Assembly (NCBI RefSeq): GCF_031432425.1
Contig: NZ_JAVKPH010000025.1
Coordinates: 1-58,642 of the forward strand
DNA from: Ruixingdingia sedimenti
GTDB lineage: Bacteria > Pseudomonadota > Alphaproteobacteria > Rhodobacterales > Rhodobacteraceae
DNA length: 58,642 bases
Direction: 5' to 3'
The position numbers and the translations under genes were made by a program. The notes below the pieces were generated by a model. That model had not been told where the DNA came from and ran no database searches. It saw only the letters and a list, made by a program, of their open reading frames with translations. This document shows positions 16,299 to 25,034 of this stretch, in pieces. The first letter of the stretch is position 1, and each line of letters opens with the position of its first letter.

Positions 16299-17614
16299 CC
16301 GAGTTCACCCCATCCGCCACGCAGGCCGCCGCGATCCGCGAGATCAAGGAGTGGTTCGAGAACCGCACCGAGCAGCAGCAGGTATTCCGCCTGTTCGGCT
16401 ATGCCGGGTCCGGCAAGACCACCGTGCTGAAGTTCGCGCTCGACGAACTCGGGCTCTCGCCCCACCGCAGCGCGAAGGACGGCCGCTGCGTGCCCGGCGT
16501 TGTCACCGCCACCTTCACCGGCAAGGCCGCGCTGGTGCTGACCCGCAAGGGCACGCCCGCGCGCACCATTCACAGCCTGATCTACTCTGTGATCGAGGCG
16601 ACCGAGGAGGAGATCGAGGAGGCCGCCCGAAAGATCGCGATGGCCGAACGCGACGCGCTCCGTCTGACCGGGTTCGCGCGGACCACGGCCGATGCCGCGA
16701 TCGAGGCGATGCGCCAGGGACTCTCGGCGATGAAGCACCCGCGCTTCGCGCTGAACCCGCAGAGCGACGCGGCGGACGCCCGGCTGATCGTGCTCGACGA
16801 GGTGTCGATGGTCGGCGAGGAAATGGCGCGCGACCTGATGAGCTTCGGCAAGCCGATCCTCGTGCTGGGCGATCCCGGCCAGTTACCGCCCATCAAGGGC
16901 GAAGGCGCCTTCACCCGCGACGCGCCCGACGTGATGCTGACCGAGATCCACCGCCAGGCGGCCGAGAGCGCCATCGTCCGCCTCGCCACCATGGCGCGTG
17001 AGGGCCGACCCATCGGCTTCGGCGTCTACGACGCCCACGTCGCCAAGCTGCGCAAGGGCGACATCACGCCGGAACAGGCGCTGCGCGGCGGCCAGCTGAT
17101 CTGCGGCCTGAACGCGACGCGCTTCCAGCTGAACAACGCGATGCGTGCAGCGGCCGGTATCGGCGGGACCTGGCTGCCCACCGGACCGGCCGAGAAGATC
17201 ATCTGCCTGAAGAACCAGAACGATCTGGGCCTGATCAACGGGATGTTCCTGACCCTCGAGGACATCGTCGACGAGGGCAGCCTCCACTTCTCGGCCGTGG
17301 TGCATGACGAGGACGGCCGTCGCATCGGCGAGCCCGACCGGGACGGGCGTCCGGGCCGGCTGCGCATCTACAAGGGCCACTTCGAGGACCATGTCGCCTA
17401 CGACGACAAGCGCCATGACCGCGACTACAAGGAGAAGCGCCTGCTGACCGAGGCGACCTTCGGCTGGGCGATCACGGCCCACAAGGCGCAGGGCTCGCAG
17501 TGGGAGAACGTGATCGTCTGGGACGACGGGCTGGGTCGCAGCGAGATCGACCGCCGCCGCTGGCTCTACACCGCCATCACCCGCGCCGAGCGCGGCCTCG
17601 TCCTCCTGGCGTGA
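16295..17614 (+). CDS. SF1B DNA helicase (RecD2/Dda-like)
   Basis: A 439-residue helicase. Motif I is GYAGSGKTT at 35-43, motif II LIVLDEVSM with Asp168-Glu169, motif III GDPGQLPP at 192-199, motif V WAITAHKAQGSQW, and motif VI AITRAERGLVLL at the C-terminus. These are the RecD2/Dda type, 5' to 3' helicases of superfamily 1B. It probably unwinds phage DNA at forks or during recombination. It is tightly coupled to the genes before it and sits 9 bases before the primase-helicase gene. Confidence 0.85.
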   Translation: MTEFTPSATQAAAIREIKEWFENRTEQQQVFRLFGYAGSGKTTVLKFALDELGLSPHRSAKDGRCVPGVVTATFTGKAALVLTRKGTPARTIHSLIYSVIEATEEEIEEAARKIAMAERDALRLTGFARTTADAAIEAMRQGLSAMKHPRFALNPQSDAADARLIVLDEVSMVGEEMARDLMSFGKPILVLGDPGQLPPIKGEGAFTRDAPDVMLTEIHRQAAESAIVRLATMAREGRPIGFGVYDAHVAKLRKGDITPEQALRGGQLICGLNATRFQLNNAMRAAAGIGGTWLPTGPAEKIICLKNQNDLGLINGMFLTLEDIVDEGSLHFSAVVHDEDGRRIGEPDRDGRPGRLRIYKGHFEDHVAYDDKRHDRDYKEKRLLTEATFGWAITAHKAQGSQWENVIVWDDGLGRSEIDRRRWLYTAITRAERGLVLLA

Positions 17615-17623
17615 GGGGACGCG

Positions 17624-20176
17624 ATGATCGATCTCAACGATGTCGCCACGCCGAAGGCACGCCACGATCTGGCGGCCGTGAAGGATCGGCTGGCCGCGAC
17701 CGCAGGCGACTGGCTTCCCGGCATCTTTCCGGAGGCGCGGCTTGCGCGCGACCGTCGCTCCTTGCGCTGTGCCGACCTGTCCGGCCGCCCGCCGCGCAAG
17801 GAAGGTTCGTGCACCATCCACCTCGACGGGCCCTATGCCGGCTGGGGCTTCGACTATGCGACCGGAGAAAGCGCCGGGCCCATCGATCTGATCGCGCAGG
17901 CGACGGGGCTTAGCGACGGCGCGCTTTTCGACGAAGCGGCGCGGATTGCAGGGATGGATCGCCCCGCACCCAGATCGGCGCCGCGCCCGAAGCCCGACCA
18001 TTCAACGGAGGTAGCCCGGCTGGTCGATGGCGCGCAGCCGCTCGCCGGAACCGTTGGCGAGGCCTACCTGCGCGCACGGGGCCTCGGCGATCCGGGATGC
18101 CCTGACCTGCTGTTCCACCCCGATCTGCCGGACTTCGACACACGGCGCGGGTGGCCAGGGCTGATCGCGCTGCCGCGCGTCGTGACGGGCGAACGTGCCC
18201 CCGGCATCCATCGGACATTCCTGCTCGACGATGGCAGCGCCAAGGGCCCGGCTGGCAAGAAGATGCTGGGTTCGGTGGCCGATGCGGCCGTGCGCCTGTT
18301 CGCCATGCCTGCGGGCGGCCATCTCGGCATTGCCGAAGGCATCGAGACCGCCTTGGCAGCGCATGCCCTGTTCGGCACCGCCGTCTGGGCGGCGCTGTCC
18401 GCGGATGGCCTCGCGCGCTTTCGCTGGCCCGAGGGCACGACGCGGGTCACGATCTACGCCGATGCTGGCGATGCCGGACGCCAGGCGGCCGCCACGCTCT
18501 CGGACCGGCTGAACCGGGCTGACATTCCGAACGAGATCGTGGTCCCGCTGCATGGCGACGATTTCAACGACGACCTTCTGCGCGGGGCGCGCGCCGACGA
18601 CTATGGCCTGAGTCAGGAGCTTCTGACCAAAGACCTGCCTGCCGAGACGGAGCGCTTGCCGTCTGCGGGCGACATCATCGCTGACCTGGTGGCGGCCGCC
18701 GATGCACTGACCAACCCGCCAGATATATCTGCCCTCGGAGAGCTTCTTGGCCGCATTGCCCTCGCGCGGCTGGACCCGCTGCCCGCGCGCCAGATCCTTG
18801 CCCGCATCAAGACCACGACCGGCATCGCCATGTCGATCCTCGACAAGCAGCTGATCGAACTGGTGAAGCGTGTGAACGTCTCCGGCGATCCCCATGCGCG
18901 GATCGCCAAACCTGCCTGGTTCAACCGTCTGCGGCAGGATCTAGCGGGAACACCCGAACGCAACGAGGCCAATGTCATCATCGCACTGACGTCCGACATC
19001 GCCTTCGCGGGTGTGCTGGCCTTCGACGACTTCTCCCAGGAGATCGTCGTGCGCCAACCGCTGCCGTGGGATGCCGCGACCGGCCCGTTTCCCCGCCCCT
19101 GGGAGGATGCGGACGACGTCCGGACCGCGGAATGGCTGCAGCTGCGCGGGGTCAATGTCGCGCCGCTCGTGGTCGGCCGTGCTGTTGGTGCCGTCGCCCG
19201 CGAACACCGCATCCATCCTGTCCGCGACTGGCTCGACCACCTCCGCTGGGACGGCACGTCCCGGATCGAGACCTGGACCAGCACCTATCTCGGTGCCGCA
19301 CCGACCGCCTTCCATCATACCGTCGGCGCGCTCTGGCTCATCTCGGCCGTGGCGCGCATTTTCCGCCCCGGCGTGAAGGCCGATCACATGCTGATCCTTG
19401 AAGGCCCGCAGGGCGCTCGCAAATCGACCGCCATCAAGGTGCTTGCGGGCGAGGACTGGTTCACCGACGAACTGCCCGAGCTTGGGTCCAAGGATGCCGC
19501 CATCCACATGCAGGGCGTTTGGATCGTGGAAATTGCCGAACTCGACGCCATCGGCCGGGCCGAGGTCTCGCGCATCAAGGCCTTCCTGACCCGCACTACA
19601 GACCGCTTCCGCCCGCCCTACGGTCGCTACACCGTCGAGGTCCCGCGCCAATGCGTCTTCGCGGGCACGGTGAACCCCGACACCTATCTGCGCGACGAGA
19701 CCGGCAACCGCCGCTTCTGGCCGCTGCGCTGCGGGACCATCGACATCGCGGCGCTGGCCCGCGACCGGGACCAGCTCTGGGCTGAAGCCGTTCATCGCTT
19801 CCGCGAAGGCGCGATCTGGTGGATCGACGATCCGGCGATCCTTGCCGAAGCCGCCGTCGCGCAGGAGGCACGCTACCAGGCGGATGCCTGGGACGCCCGT
19901 ATCGACCGATGGCTGACCCACGACACCCGCAGCGTCAATCGAGGTCACGCGGGCTATGAGGATTGGCAGGTTGAAGAGTTCGAACGTCCTGAGCCGATCT
20001 GCGATGTGTCTGTGGGCGAAATCCTCGAAGGCGCGCTCGGCATCGAGCCCGCGAAATGGACGAAGGGCGATCAGATGCGCGTGGGGGCCTGGCTGAAGTC
20101 GCGGGATTGGGAGCGATACCGCAGCGGCGCAGGCGTGACCCGCGAATGGCGTTACCGCAGGTCGCAGCGCGGCTGA
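17624..20176 (+). CDS. Toprim primase fused to VapE-type helicase
   Basis: An 850-residue fusion. A CHC2-like N-terminal part (about 20-90) is followed by a Toprim domain (LGIAEGIETALAAH near 236-250, VTIYADAGDAGRQAA near 275-290). The C-terminal VapE/DUF5906-like helicase carries Walker A GPQGARKS at about 594-601, then WIVEIAELDAIGRAEVSRIK and a TNRFRPPYGR-like segment. The design matches phage and plasmid replicative primase-helicases that start replication at a nearby origin. It starts MIDLND. The repeat array at 20260-20513 directly downstream is a candidate origin for it. Confidence 0.85.
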   Translation: MIDLNDVATPKARHDLAAVKDRLAATAGDWLPGIFPEARLARDRRSLRCADLSGRPPRKEGSCTIHLDGPYAGWGFDYATGESAGPIDLIAQATGLSDGALFDEAARIAGMDRPAPRSAPRPKPDHSTEVARLVDGAQPLAGTVGEAYLRARGLGDPGCPDLLFHPDLPDFDTRRGWPGLIALPRVVTGERAPGIHRTFLLDDGSAKGPAGKKMLGSVADAAVRLFAMPAGGHLGIAEGIETALAAHALFGTAVWAALSADGLARFRWPEGTTRVTIYADAGDAGRQAAATLSDRLNRADIPNEIVVPLHGDDFNDDLLRGARADDYGLSQELLTKDLPAETERLPSAGDIIADLVAAADALTNPPDISALGELLGRIALARLDPLPARQILARIKTTTGIAMSILDKQLIELVKRVNVSGDPHARIAKPAWFNRLRQDLAGTPERNEANVIIALTSDIAFAGVLAFDDFSQEIVVRQPLPWDAATGPFPRPWEDADDVRTAEWLQLRGVNVAPLVVGRAVGAVAREHRIHPVRDWLDHLRWDGTSRIETWTSTYLGAAPTAFHHTVGALWLISAVARIFRPGVKADHMLILEGPQGARKSTAIKVLAGEDWFTDELPELGSKDAAIHMQGVWIVEIAELDAIGRAEVSRIKAFLTRTTDRFRPPYGRYTVEVPRQCVFAGTVNPDTYLRDETGNRRFWPLRCGTIDIAALARDRDQLWAEAVHRFREGAIWWIDDPAILAEAAVAQEARYQADAWDARIDRWLTHDTRSVNRGHAGYEDWQVEEFERPEPICDVSVGEILEGALGIEPAKWTKGDQMRVGAWLKSRDWERYRSGAGVTREWRYRRSQRG

Positions 20177-20259
20177 CATCGCGATCTCCGTGTGAGGCAT
20201 CGAGGGGGCATCCATCCGGGTGCCCCGTTTTCGTTTGGCCGCTGCCCCACTTCGCGGCG

Positions 20260-20513
20260 TGTCCCACTTCAAGCCCAAGGTGGGACAGAAAAAGCCATTT
20301 GAAATCAATCCTGTCCCACCTGTCCCACTTGGACCGCCAACTTCTCTCTTTCTTATATGGAGCGTACGTGTCCCGGCCGACCTTATTCTTCCTCATGCGA
20401 CGTAGGGAAAAAGGTGGGACAAGTGGGACAGGTGGGACACGCCTTGTTTTGAAAGGAAAATCTGGCGTCCCACTTTGATCGGCAAGTGGGACACCCCACG
20501 ACCAGGTGGGACA
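20260..20513. repeat. Iteron-like array of GTGGGACA, candidate replication origin
   Basis: Nine exact copies of GTGGGACA or its complement lie in 254 bases: forward at 20280, 20414, 20423, 20432, 20486 and 20506; reverse at 20260, 20312 and 20321. A variant CGTCCCAC is at 20466. The three at 20414-20439 are spaced nine bases apart. A more AT-rich stretch (about 20340-20400) sits between the two groups. The position between the primase-helicase and resolvase genes fits an origin or a replication-protein binding site. No gene is supported in 20177-20612. Confidence 0.6.
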
Positions 20514-20612
20514 GAGGCGTGTTCAGGCGCATTTTTCTTGAAAGGGCGCGCATGGCATGATTCCCTGCCAATGACCAAAGCCGAAGGCCCACGATTGATG
20601 TGAGCCTTCAAC

Positions 20613-21134
20613 ATGACGCCGACCATCCAGACTGCCGACCTGCACCTCGAACAGGGGTGCCTTTCTGCGACCTGCATTCTTGCCCTCGATCTCGGGACAA
20701 CGACAGGCTGGGCCTTGCGCGGCCATGACGGCCTGATCACCTCGGGCACGACATCCTTGCGCCCCGGACGTTTCGACGGCGGCGGCATGCGCTACCTGCG
20801 GTTCACCAACTGGCTGACCGAACTCGACCGGCTGTCGGGGCCCATCGCCGCGATCTGGTTCGAAGAGGTCCGCCGGCACGCCGGGACCGACGCGGCGCAT
20901 GTGTTTGGAGGTCTCCTCGCGACGCTGACGACATGGGCCGAGTTGCGAGGAATTCCGTATAGCGGCGTTCCGGTCGGCACGATCAAGAAGTACGCGACAG
21001 GCCGGGGAAATGCACCCAAGCAGGACATGATTGCCGCGGCACGGGCTCGCGGCTTTTCCCCTGCCGATGACAACGAAGCCGATGCAATCGCGATACTGAA
21101 TTGGGTCATCGACACAAACGGGGGTGTCGCATGA
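20613..21134 (+). CDS. RuvC-like Holliday junction resolvase (phage type)
   Basis: A 173-residue RNase H-fold protein. ILALDLGTTTGWAL holds the first catalytic aspartate (Asp26), WFEEVRRH at 82-89 the central acidic residues, and ADDNEADAIAIL the C-terminal pair (Asp153, Asp157). This is the order of RuvC-type resolvases in phages. It should cut branched DNA before packaging. Its TGA overlaps the ATG of the HNH gene (ATGA). Confidence 0.8.
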   Translation: MTPTIQTADLHLEQGCLSATCILALDLGTTTGWALRGHDGLITSGTTSLRPGRFDGGGMRYLRFTNWLTELDRLSGPIAAIWFEEVRRHAGTDAAHVFGGLLATLTTWAELRGIPYSGVPVGTIKKYATGRGNAPKQDMIAAARARGFSPADDNEADAIAILNWVIDTNGGVA

Positions 21135-21655
21135 TCGACTTGAACCCGGAGTGGCGCTCGATCCCCGGTTGGCCGGAATACGATGTTTCCGAGGATGGAC
21201 GGGTTCGGCGCGCTGTGGGCGGGAAAGGTGCCCGGGCGGGTCGGATTCTGAGGCAGTGGCGCAATCCCCAAAACCAGTACCTCTATGTTCAGCTGTGGCG
21301 CGGAAACCGCCGCACAGGCATCCCGGTCCATCGCCTTGTCGCCATGGCCTTTCTCGGACGTCCGCCCAGCGAACGTCACGTGGTCGCACATGAGGATGGC
21401 ACGCGGGACGTCAACCACCCATGGAACCTCCGTTGGGCGACACAGCGCGAGAACGTCGGAGACACCGTGCGCCACGGCACGCACAACCGTGGCTCGAGAA
21501 ACGGCCAGGCGAAGATCGACGAAGTCTGCGCGCTCGCGATCCGGAAGATGCACGCCATGGGGATTCCGAGACGGGAAGCGGCCGTGGGCTTTGGCCTCTC
21601 CCGTCAGGCCGTCGACGACATCATCAACGGAAAACGCTGGAGGCATGTCGCATGA
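21131..21655 (+). CDS. HNH homing-type endonuclease with NUMOD4
   Basis: A 174-residue protein. NUMOD4 (EWRSIPGWPEYDVSEDGRVR) occupies residues 6-25, an HNH_3-like core follows (VHRLVAMAFLG, then VAHEDGTRDVNHPWNLRWAT), and the C-terminal helix-turn-helix is AAVGFGLSRQAVDDIINGKR. This is a standard layout for free-standing phage homing endonucleases. It shares the MIDLN start and a four-base overlap with its neighbours, so it is translated as part of the operon rather than as an isolated insertion. Confidence 0.8.
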   Translation: MIDLNPEWRSIPGWPEYDVSEDGRVRRAVGGKGARAGRILRQWRNPQNQYLYVQLWRGNRRTGIPVHRLVAMAFLGRPPSERHVVAHEDGTRDVNHPWNLRWATQRENVGDTVRHGTHNRGSRNGQAKIDEVCALAIRKMHAMGIPRREAAVGFGLSRQAVDDIINGKRWRHVA

Positions 21656-21861
21656 AATCGATGCGTTGGCATCCGGCCGGCTATGGCGGCTCGCGCCGCG
21701 ATCCGGACCAGGTGAAGCGCGATGGCTGGCATGACGAGGGTGTGCTCGCCGTCTCCGTCGACGACCACCGCCTGACCTGGCCGGAGCGCGAGCTGGTGCG
21801 TCAGCTCGCGGAGAAGCTCTACGGGCCACGTGCGGGCGACCGGGAGGCGGCGAATGGCTGA
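21652..21861 (+). CDS. Small conserved phage protein
   Basis: A 69-residue protein (MKSMRWHPAGYGGSRRDPDQVKRD...) whose ATG overlaps the HNH stop (ATGA) and whose end overlaps the next gene. It has DEGVLAVSVDDHRLTWPERELV and a basic N-terminus. No domain is recognised. It sits between the HNH gene and a DUF6362-type gene. Confidence 0.6.
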   Translation: MKSMRWHPAGYGGSRRDPDQVKRDGWHDEGVLAVSVDDHRLTWPERELVRQLAEKLYGPRAGDREAANG

Positions 21862-22279
21862 GTGGACGCCCACCATGGTCGAGGACCGGCTCGAGAGCGC
21901 GGCCGACGTGTTCCGGTCGCTGCCCGAGGTGAAGCCGCAGGGCTACTTCAACGCCTGGCCCGAGTATTTCCACAGCTTCGCCGACCAGGTCGGTCAGGAG
22001 CCCCGAACCCGCCGGCCGAAGCCCGGCCCCCGTGACATCACGCAGGCCGAGGATGCTCTCCTCTGGCTGCGCTGGCTCGAGCCTGCCGATGCGCGCCTGC
22101 TCTGGCTCCGGGCGAACCGGAAGCCGTGGAAGCCGATCTGCTGGGAGCTGGGCATCAGCCGCGCCACCGCGAACCGGCGCTGGCAGTACGGTATCGCAGT
22201 GATCGTATGGAGACTGAACGGGAGGCGGGTGCCGCAGAAGAGGTCGATGGAGTTCGTCGTGGCGCACGCGTCGAACTAA
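21854..22279 (+). CDS. DUF6362-type HTH protein
   Basis: A 141-residue protein started at 21854, inside the end of the previous gene. It begins MAEWTPTMVEDRLE, then TQAEDALLWLRWLEPADARLLWLRANRKPWK, with a helix-turn-helix segment (ICWELGISRATANRRWQYG) near 97-115. DUF6362 proteins are common in prophages of this group near methyltransferase and terminase genes. A regulatory role is plausible but unproven. Confidence 0.65.
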   Translation: MAEWTPTMVEDRLESAADVFRSLPEVKPQGYFNAWPEYFHSFADQVGQEPRTRRPKPGPRDITQAEDALLWLRWLEPADARLLWLRANRKPWKPICWELGISRATANRRWQYGIAVIVWRLNGRRVPQKRSMEFVVAHASN

Positions 22280-22435
22280 GCCTGTCAAGGCTCGACGGGC
22301 GCGTGAGACAATTTCCTTCGAGACACCGGACGACGAGACGGATCGCCCCTCTGACGCTATCCATGGCGATATACTCGGGGTCGTGCGCTCGGACGGACTG
22401 ACGCTGATCCCGAGGTGGATACCGGGGGCTGGCTT

Positions 22436-22694
22436 CCGGGGTCCAGCCGGGGTCCAGGCCGCCAAGTCCCTGTTTTCCGGTTCCTTTCCGGGCCGAAACG
22501 TATGCTGGCGGGCTTGGCTCAGCATTTCGCCAGCGACAGGGCCGGATTTTTGGGAAGCCACCGGAGTCCAGCGTCCAGCCGCGACGCCCTGAAAGCACTG
22601 TGAATTCAAACATCTGACCGGCCGCGCAGGGTGGATACCCCGCGGACACCGGAGTCCAGCCGGAAGCCGGTGGACCCCGCCGTGCCGGAGTCCA
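22436..22694 (+). repeat. Array of CCGG(A/G)GTCCA repeats
   Basis: Five copies of CCGGRGTCCA lie at 22436, 22447, 22561, 22649 and 22685, with a near-complement at 22671. They occupy the 452-base gap between the DUF6362 gene and the ParB-methyltransferase gene; I see no supported gene there. This may be a protein-binding array, an old repeat element or a packaging-related site. It is distinct from the GTGGGACA array. Confidence 0.5.
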
Positions 22695-22731
22695 CCCGGC
22701 GGATGCCGATCGACCATCGACAGGAACCTGC

Positions 22732-24051
22732 ATGACCCTCGCCTTCGCCCCCGAGCGGATCGAGCACTGGCCGCTGGCCAGGCTCCAGCCCTATGCCCGC
22801 AATGCAAAGCAGCACGGGGCGGAACAGGTCGCGAAGCTCGCCGCGAGCATGGCCGAGTTCGGCTGGACCGTGCCGTGCCTCGTCGGCGAGGACGGCGAAC
22901 TGATCGCCGGGCACGGCCGCGTGCTGGCGGCCGAACAGCTCGGTCTGACCGAGGCGCCGGTGATCGTGCTCGGGCACCTGACCGAGGCGCAGCGGCGTGC
23001 CTACCGCATCGCCGACAACCGGCTGGCTGAAAGCCCGTGGGACGAGGCGCTGCTCTCGGCCGAACTGAACGACCTGCTGGCTGATGACTACGACCTGTCG
23101 CTGGTCGGGTTCTCGGATGGCGAACTCGACAAGCTGCTGGCCTTCGATCCGGACGGGGGCGGCGAGGAAGAAGGTGGCGCCGGGGGCTCTGTGCCTCCGG
23201 TGACCATCCCAGAGCCGCCGCGCAACCCGGCATCGCGAACGGGCGATCTGTGGATCCTCGGCGACCACCGGCTGCTCTGCGGCGACAGCACCAGCGCGGC
23301 CGATGTGCGCCGGCTGATGAATGGCGAGCGGGCGATCCTGTTTGCGACCGACCCCCCGTATCTGGTTGATTACGACGGGTCCAACCATCCGACGCGCAAC
23401 AAGGACTGGTCCGCGTCCTATGGCACCACGTGGGACGACTCCTCGCAGGGCGCGGAGCTCTATGACGGATTCATCTCGGCGGCCGTCGCCGAGGCGATCA
23501 CCGAGGATGCCGCCTGGTACTGCTGGCACGCCTCGCGCCGCCAGGCGATGCTGGAAGCCTGCTGGGAAAAGGCCGGCGCCTTCGTCCACCAGCAGATCAT
23601 CTGGGTGAAGGACCGCGGGGTGCTCACCCGCTCGCATTACCTCTGGAAGCATGAACCTTGCTTCATGGGCTGGCGCCGTCCGAACCGCCCGCCGAAGGTG
23701 GCCGAGCAGACACTGCCGTCGACCTGGGAGATGCCATCCTTCGCCAAGGACGAGCGCCCCGACCACCCAACGCCGAAACCGCTCGACGCCTTCGGCATCC
23801 CGATGCGCCAGCACGTCGCCCGCGGCGGCCTCTGCTACGAGCCGTTCTCGGGCTCTGGCTCCCAGATCATGGCGGGCGAAGCCAACGGCCGCCGCGTCTT
23901 CGCGATGGAGATCAGCCCGGCCTATGTCGACGTCGCCGTGGAGCGCTGGCAGGCCGAGACTTGCAAGGACGCGATCCTCGACGGCGACGGCCGGACCTTC
24001 GCCGAAGTGAAGGCCGAGCGGCTGGGCGACAAGGCCGATGCCGCCGCCTGA
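22732..24051 (+). CDS. ParB-domain DNA methyltransferase (phage)
   Basis: A 439-residue protein. Residues about 10-110 are a ParB N-terminal-like domain (LQPYARNAKQHG, then GELIAGHGRVLAA). The methyltransferase part has motif IV DPPY at 207-210 and the motif I region EPFSGSGSQ near 370, an order typical of beta-class N6-adenine or N4-cytosine enzymes. Phage enzymes of this type modify their own DNA to evade host restriction. The stop overlaps the start of the cytosine methyltransferase gene. Confidence 0.8.
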   Translation: MTLAFAPERIEHWPLARLQPYARNAKQHGAEQVAKLAASMAEFGWTVPCLVGEDGELIAGHGRVLAAEQLGLTEAPVIVLGHLTEAQRRAYRIADNRLAESPWDEALLSAELNDLLADDYDLSLVGFSDGELDKLLAFDPDGGGEEEGGAGGSVPPVTIPEPPRNPASRTGDLWILGDHRLLCGDSTSAADVRRLMNGERAILFATDPPYLVDYDGSNHPTRNKDWSASYGTTWDDSSQGAELYDGFISAAVAEAITEDAAWYCWHASRRQAMLEACWEKAGAFVHQQIIWVKDRGVLTRSHYLWKHEPCFMGWRRPNRPPKVAEQTLPSTWEMPSFAKDERPDHPTPKPLDAFGIPMRQHVARGGLCYEPFSGSGSQIMAGEANGRRVFAMEISPAYVDVAVERWQAETCKDAILDGDGRTFAEVKAERLGDKADAAA

Positions 24052-25034
24052 TGGCCGTCTACTACAACGATGCCGATCCCGCGGCCTGCGCATGGCTGCG
24101 AGAACTGATCGCGGTCGGACTCCTGCCTGCCGGCGAGGTAGACGAGCGCTCCATCCTCGACGTGGAACCCGCCGACCTGCGCGGCTTCGCGCAATGCCAT
24201 TTCTTCGCCGGGATCGGCGGCTGGCCCTACGCGCTCCGCCTCGCGGGCGTTGCCGAGGACCTGTCCGTCTGGACCGGTTCGCCGCCCTGCCAGCCCTTCA
24301 GCCAGGCCGGGCAGCGCAAGGGACAGGACGATGACCGCCACCTCGCCCCGGCTTTCCTGTGGCTCGTCGCAGCCTGCCGGCCGGAGCTCGTCTTCGGCGA
24401 GCAGGTCGCGAGCGCGGCAGTGCTCGGACCGGTTGGCAGAAAGTCTCGCGCGGCAGTTGAGGGCCCGGCTGGCTGGGCGTGGTTCGACGCTCTGGCGGCT
24501 GACCTGGAAGCGGCATCTTACGCCGTCGCGGCGGCCGATCTGCCGGCTGCGGGCATCGGCGCGCCGCACATCCGCCAGCGGCTGTTCTTCGGCGCCGTCG
24601 CCCTCGAGCTGGGCGGGCTGGGCGACGGCCTCGGCGCGGGATCACAAGGACGGATCGGAATGCCGGTCGGTGCCGATCAATGCGCTGCTCGGCCGGCAGG
24701 TCTGGCTGGCGGGGTGGCCGACGGCGATGGCGGGCTCGCCCGCGACGGCAGCGTACAACGCGGCCGGCAACACGGATGCGAGCCGCAGGACGGTGAAGCT
24801 GGTGGACTGGTCGACGGCGCCGACCCCGCCGGGACCGATGCGACGGACGGCGTCTGGCGAGATCCGGACTGGCTCCTCTGCCGCGATGACCGCTGGCGGC
24901 CCGTTGAGCCCGGAACATTCCCGCTGGCTGATGGGATACCCGGTCGCATGGGGCTGCTGCGGGGCTACGGCAATGCGATCGTTCCGCCGCTCGCGGCGGA
25001 GTTCGTGACGGCGTTTCTGGAGAGCCTGCGATGA
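24051..25034 (+). CDS. C5-cytosine DNA methyltransferase (phage)
   Basis: A 327-residue enzyme. Motif I is HFFAGIGGWPYALRLAG, motif IV SPPCQPFSQAG with the catalytic Cys80, motif VI is altered (FGEQV instead of an ENV core), motif VIII GAPHIRQRLFF, and motif X GYGNAIVPPLAAEF near the end. It adds methyl groups to C5 of cytosine, probably to hide phage DNA. From about 24590 the +1 frame also reads as methyltransferase-like protein (RDHKDGSE, VWLAGWPT, SRWLMGYPVAW), so the C-terminal part may have changed frame or be dual coding. Start ATG 24051 overlaps the previous stop. Confidence 0.75.
   Translation: MAVYYNDADPAACAWLRELIAVGLLPAGEVDERSILDVEPADLRGFAQCHFFAGIGGWPYALRLAGVAEDLSVWTGSPPCQPFSQAGQRKGQDDDRHLAPAFLWLVAACRPELVFGEQVASAAVLGPVGRKSRAAVEGPAGWAWFDALAADLEAASYAVAAADLPAAGIGAPHIRQRLFFGAVALELGGLGDGLGAGSQGRIGMPVGADQCAARPAGLAGGVADGDGGLARDGSVQRGRQHGCEPQDGEAGGLVDGADPAGTDATDGVWRDPDWLLCRDDRWRPVEPGTFPLADGIPGRMGLLRGYGNAIVPPLAAEFVTAFLESLR

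Noticed and set aside
20260..20513. CRISPR array
   Set aside because: Repeats are 8 bases, in both orientations with irregular spacing, and no cas genes are nearby; the Cas4-like gene belongs to the phage module.
20383..20788. Minus-strand frames with SHLSHL or CPTCPT patterns
   Set aside because: The repetitive translation comes from the GTGGGACA repeats; no ribosome-binding site or family.
22383..22592. Short open frame between DUF6362 and methyltransferase genes
   Set aside because: Made of the CCGGRGTCCA repeats; no ribosome-binding site or known pattern.
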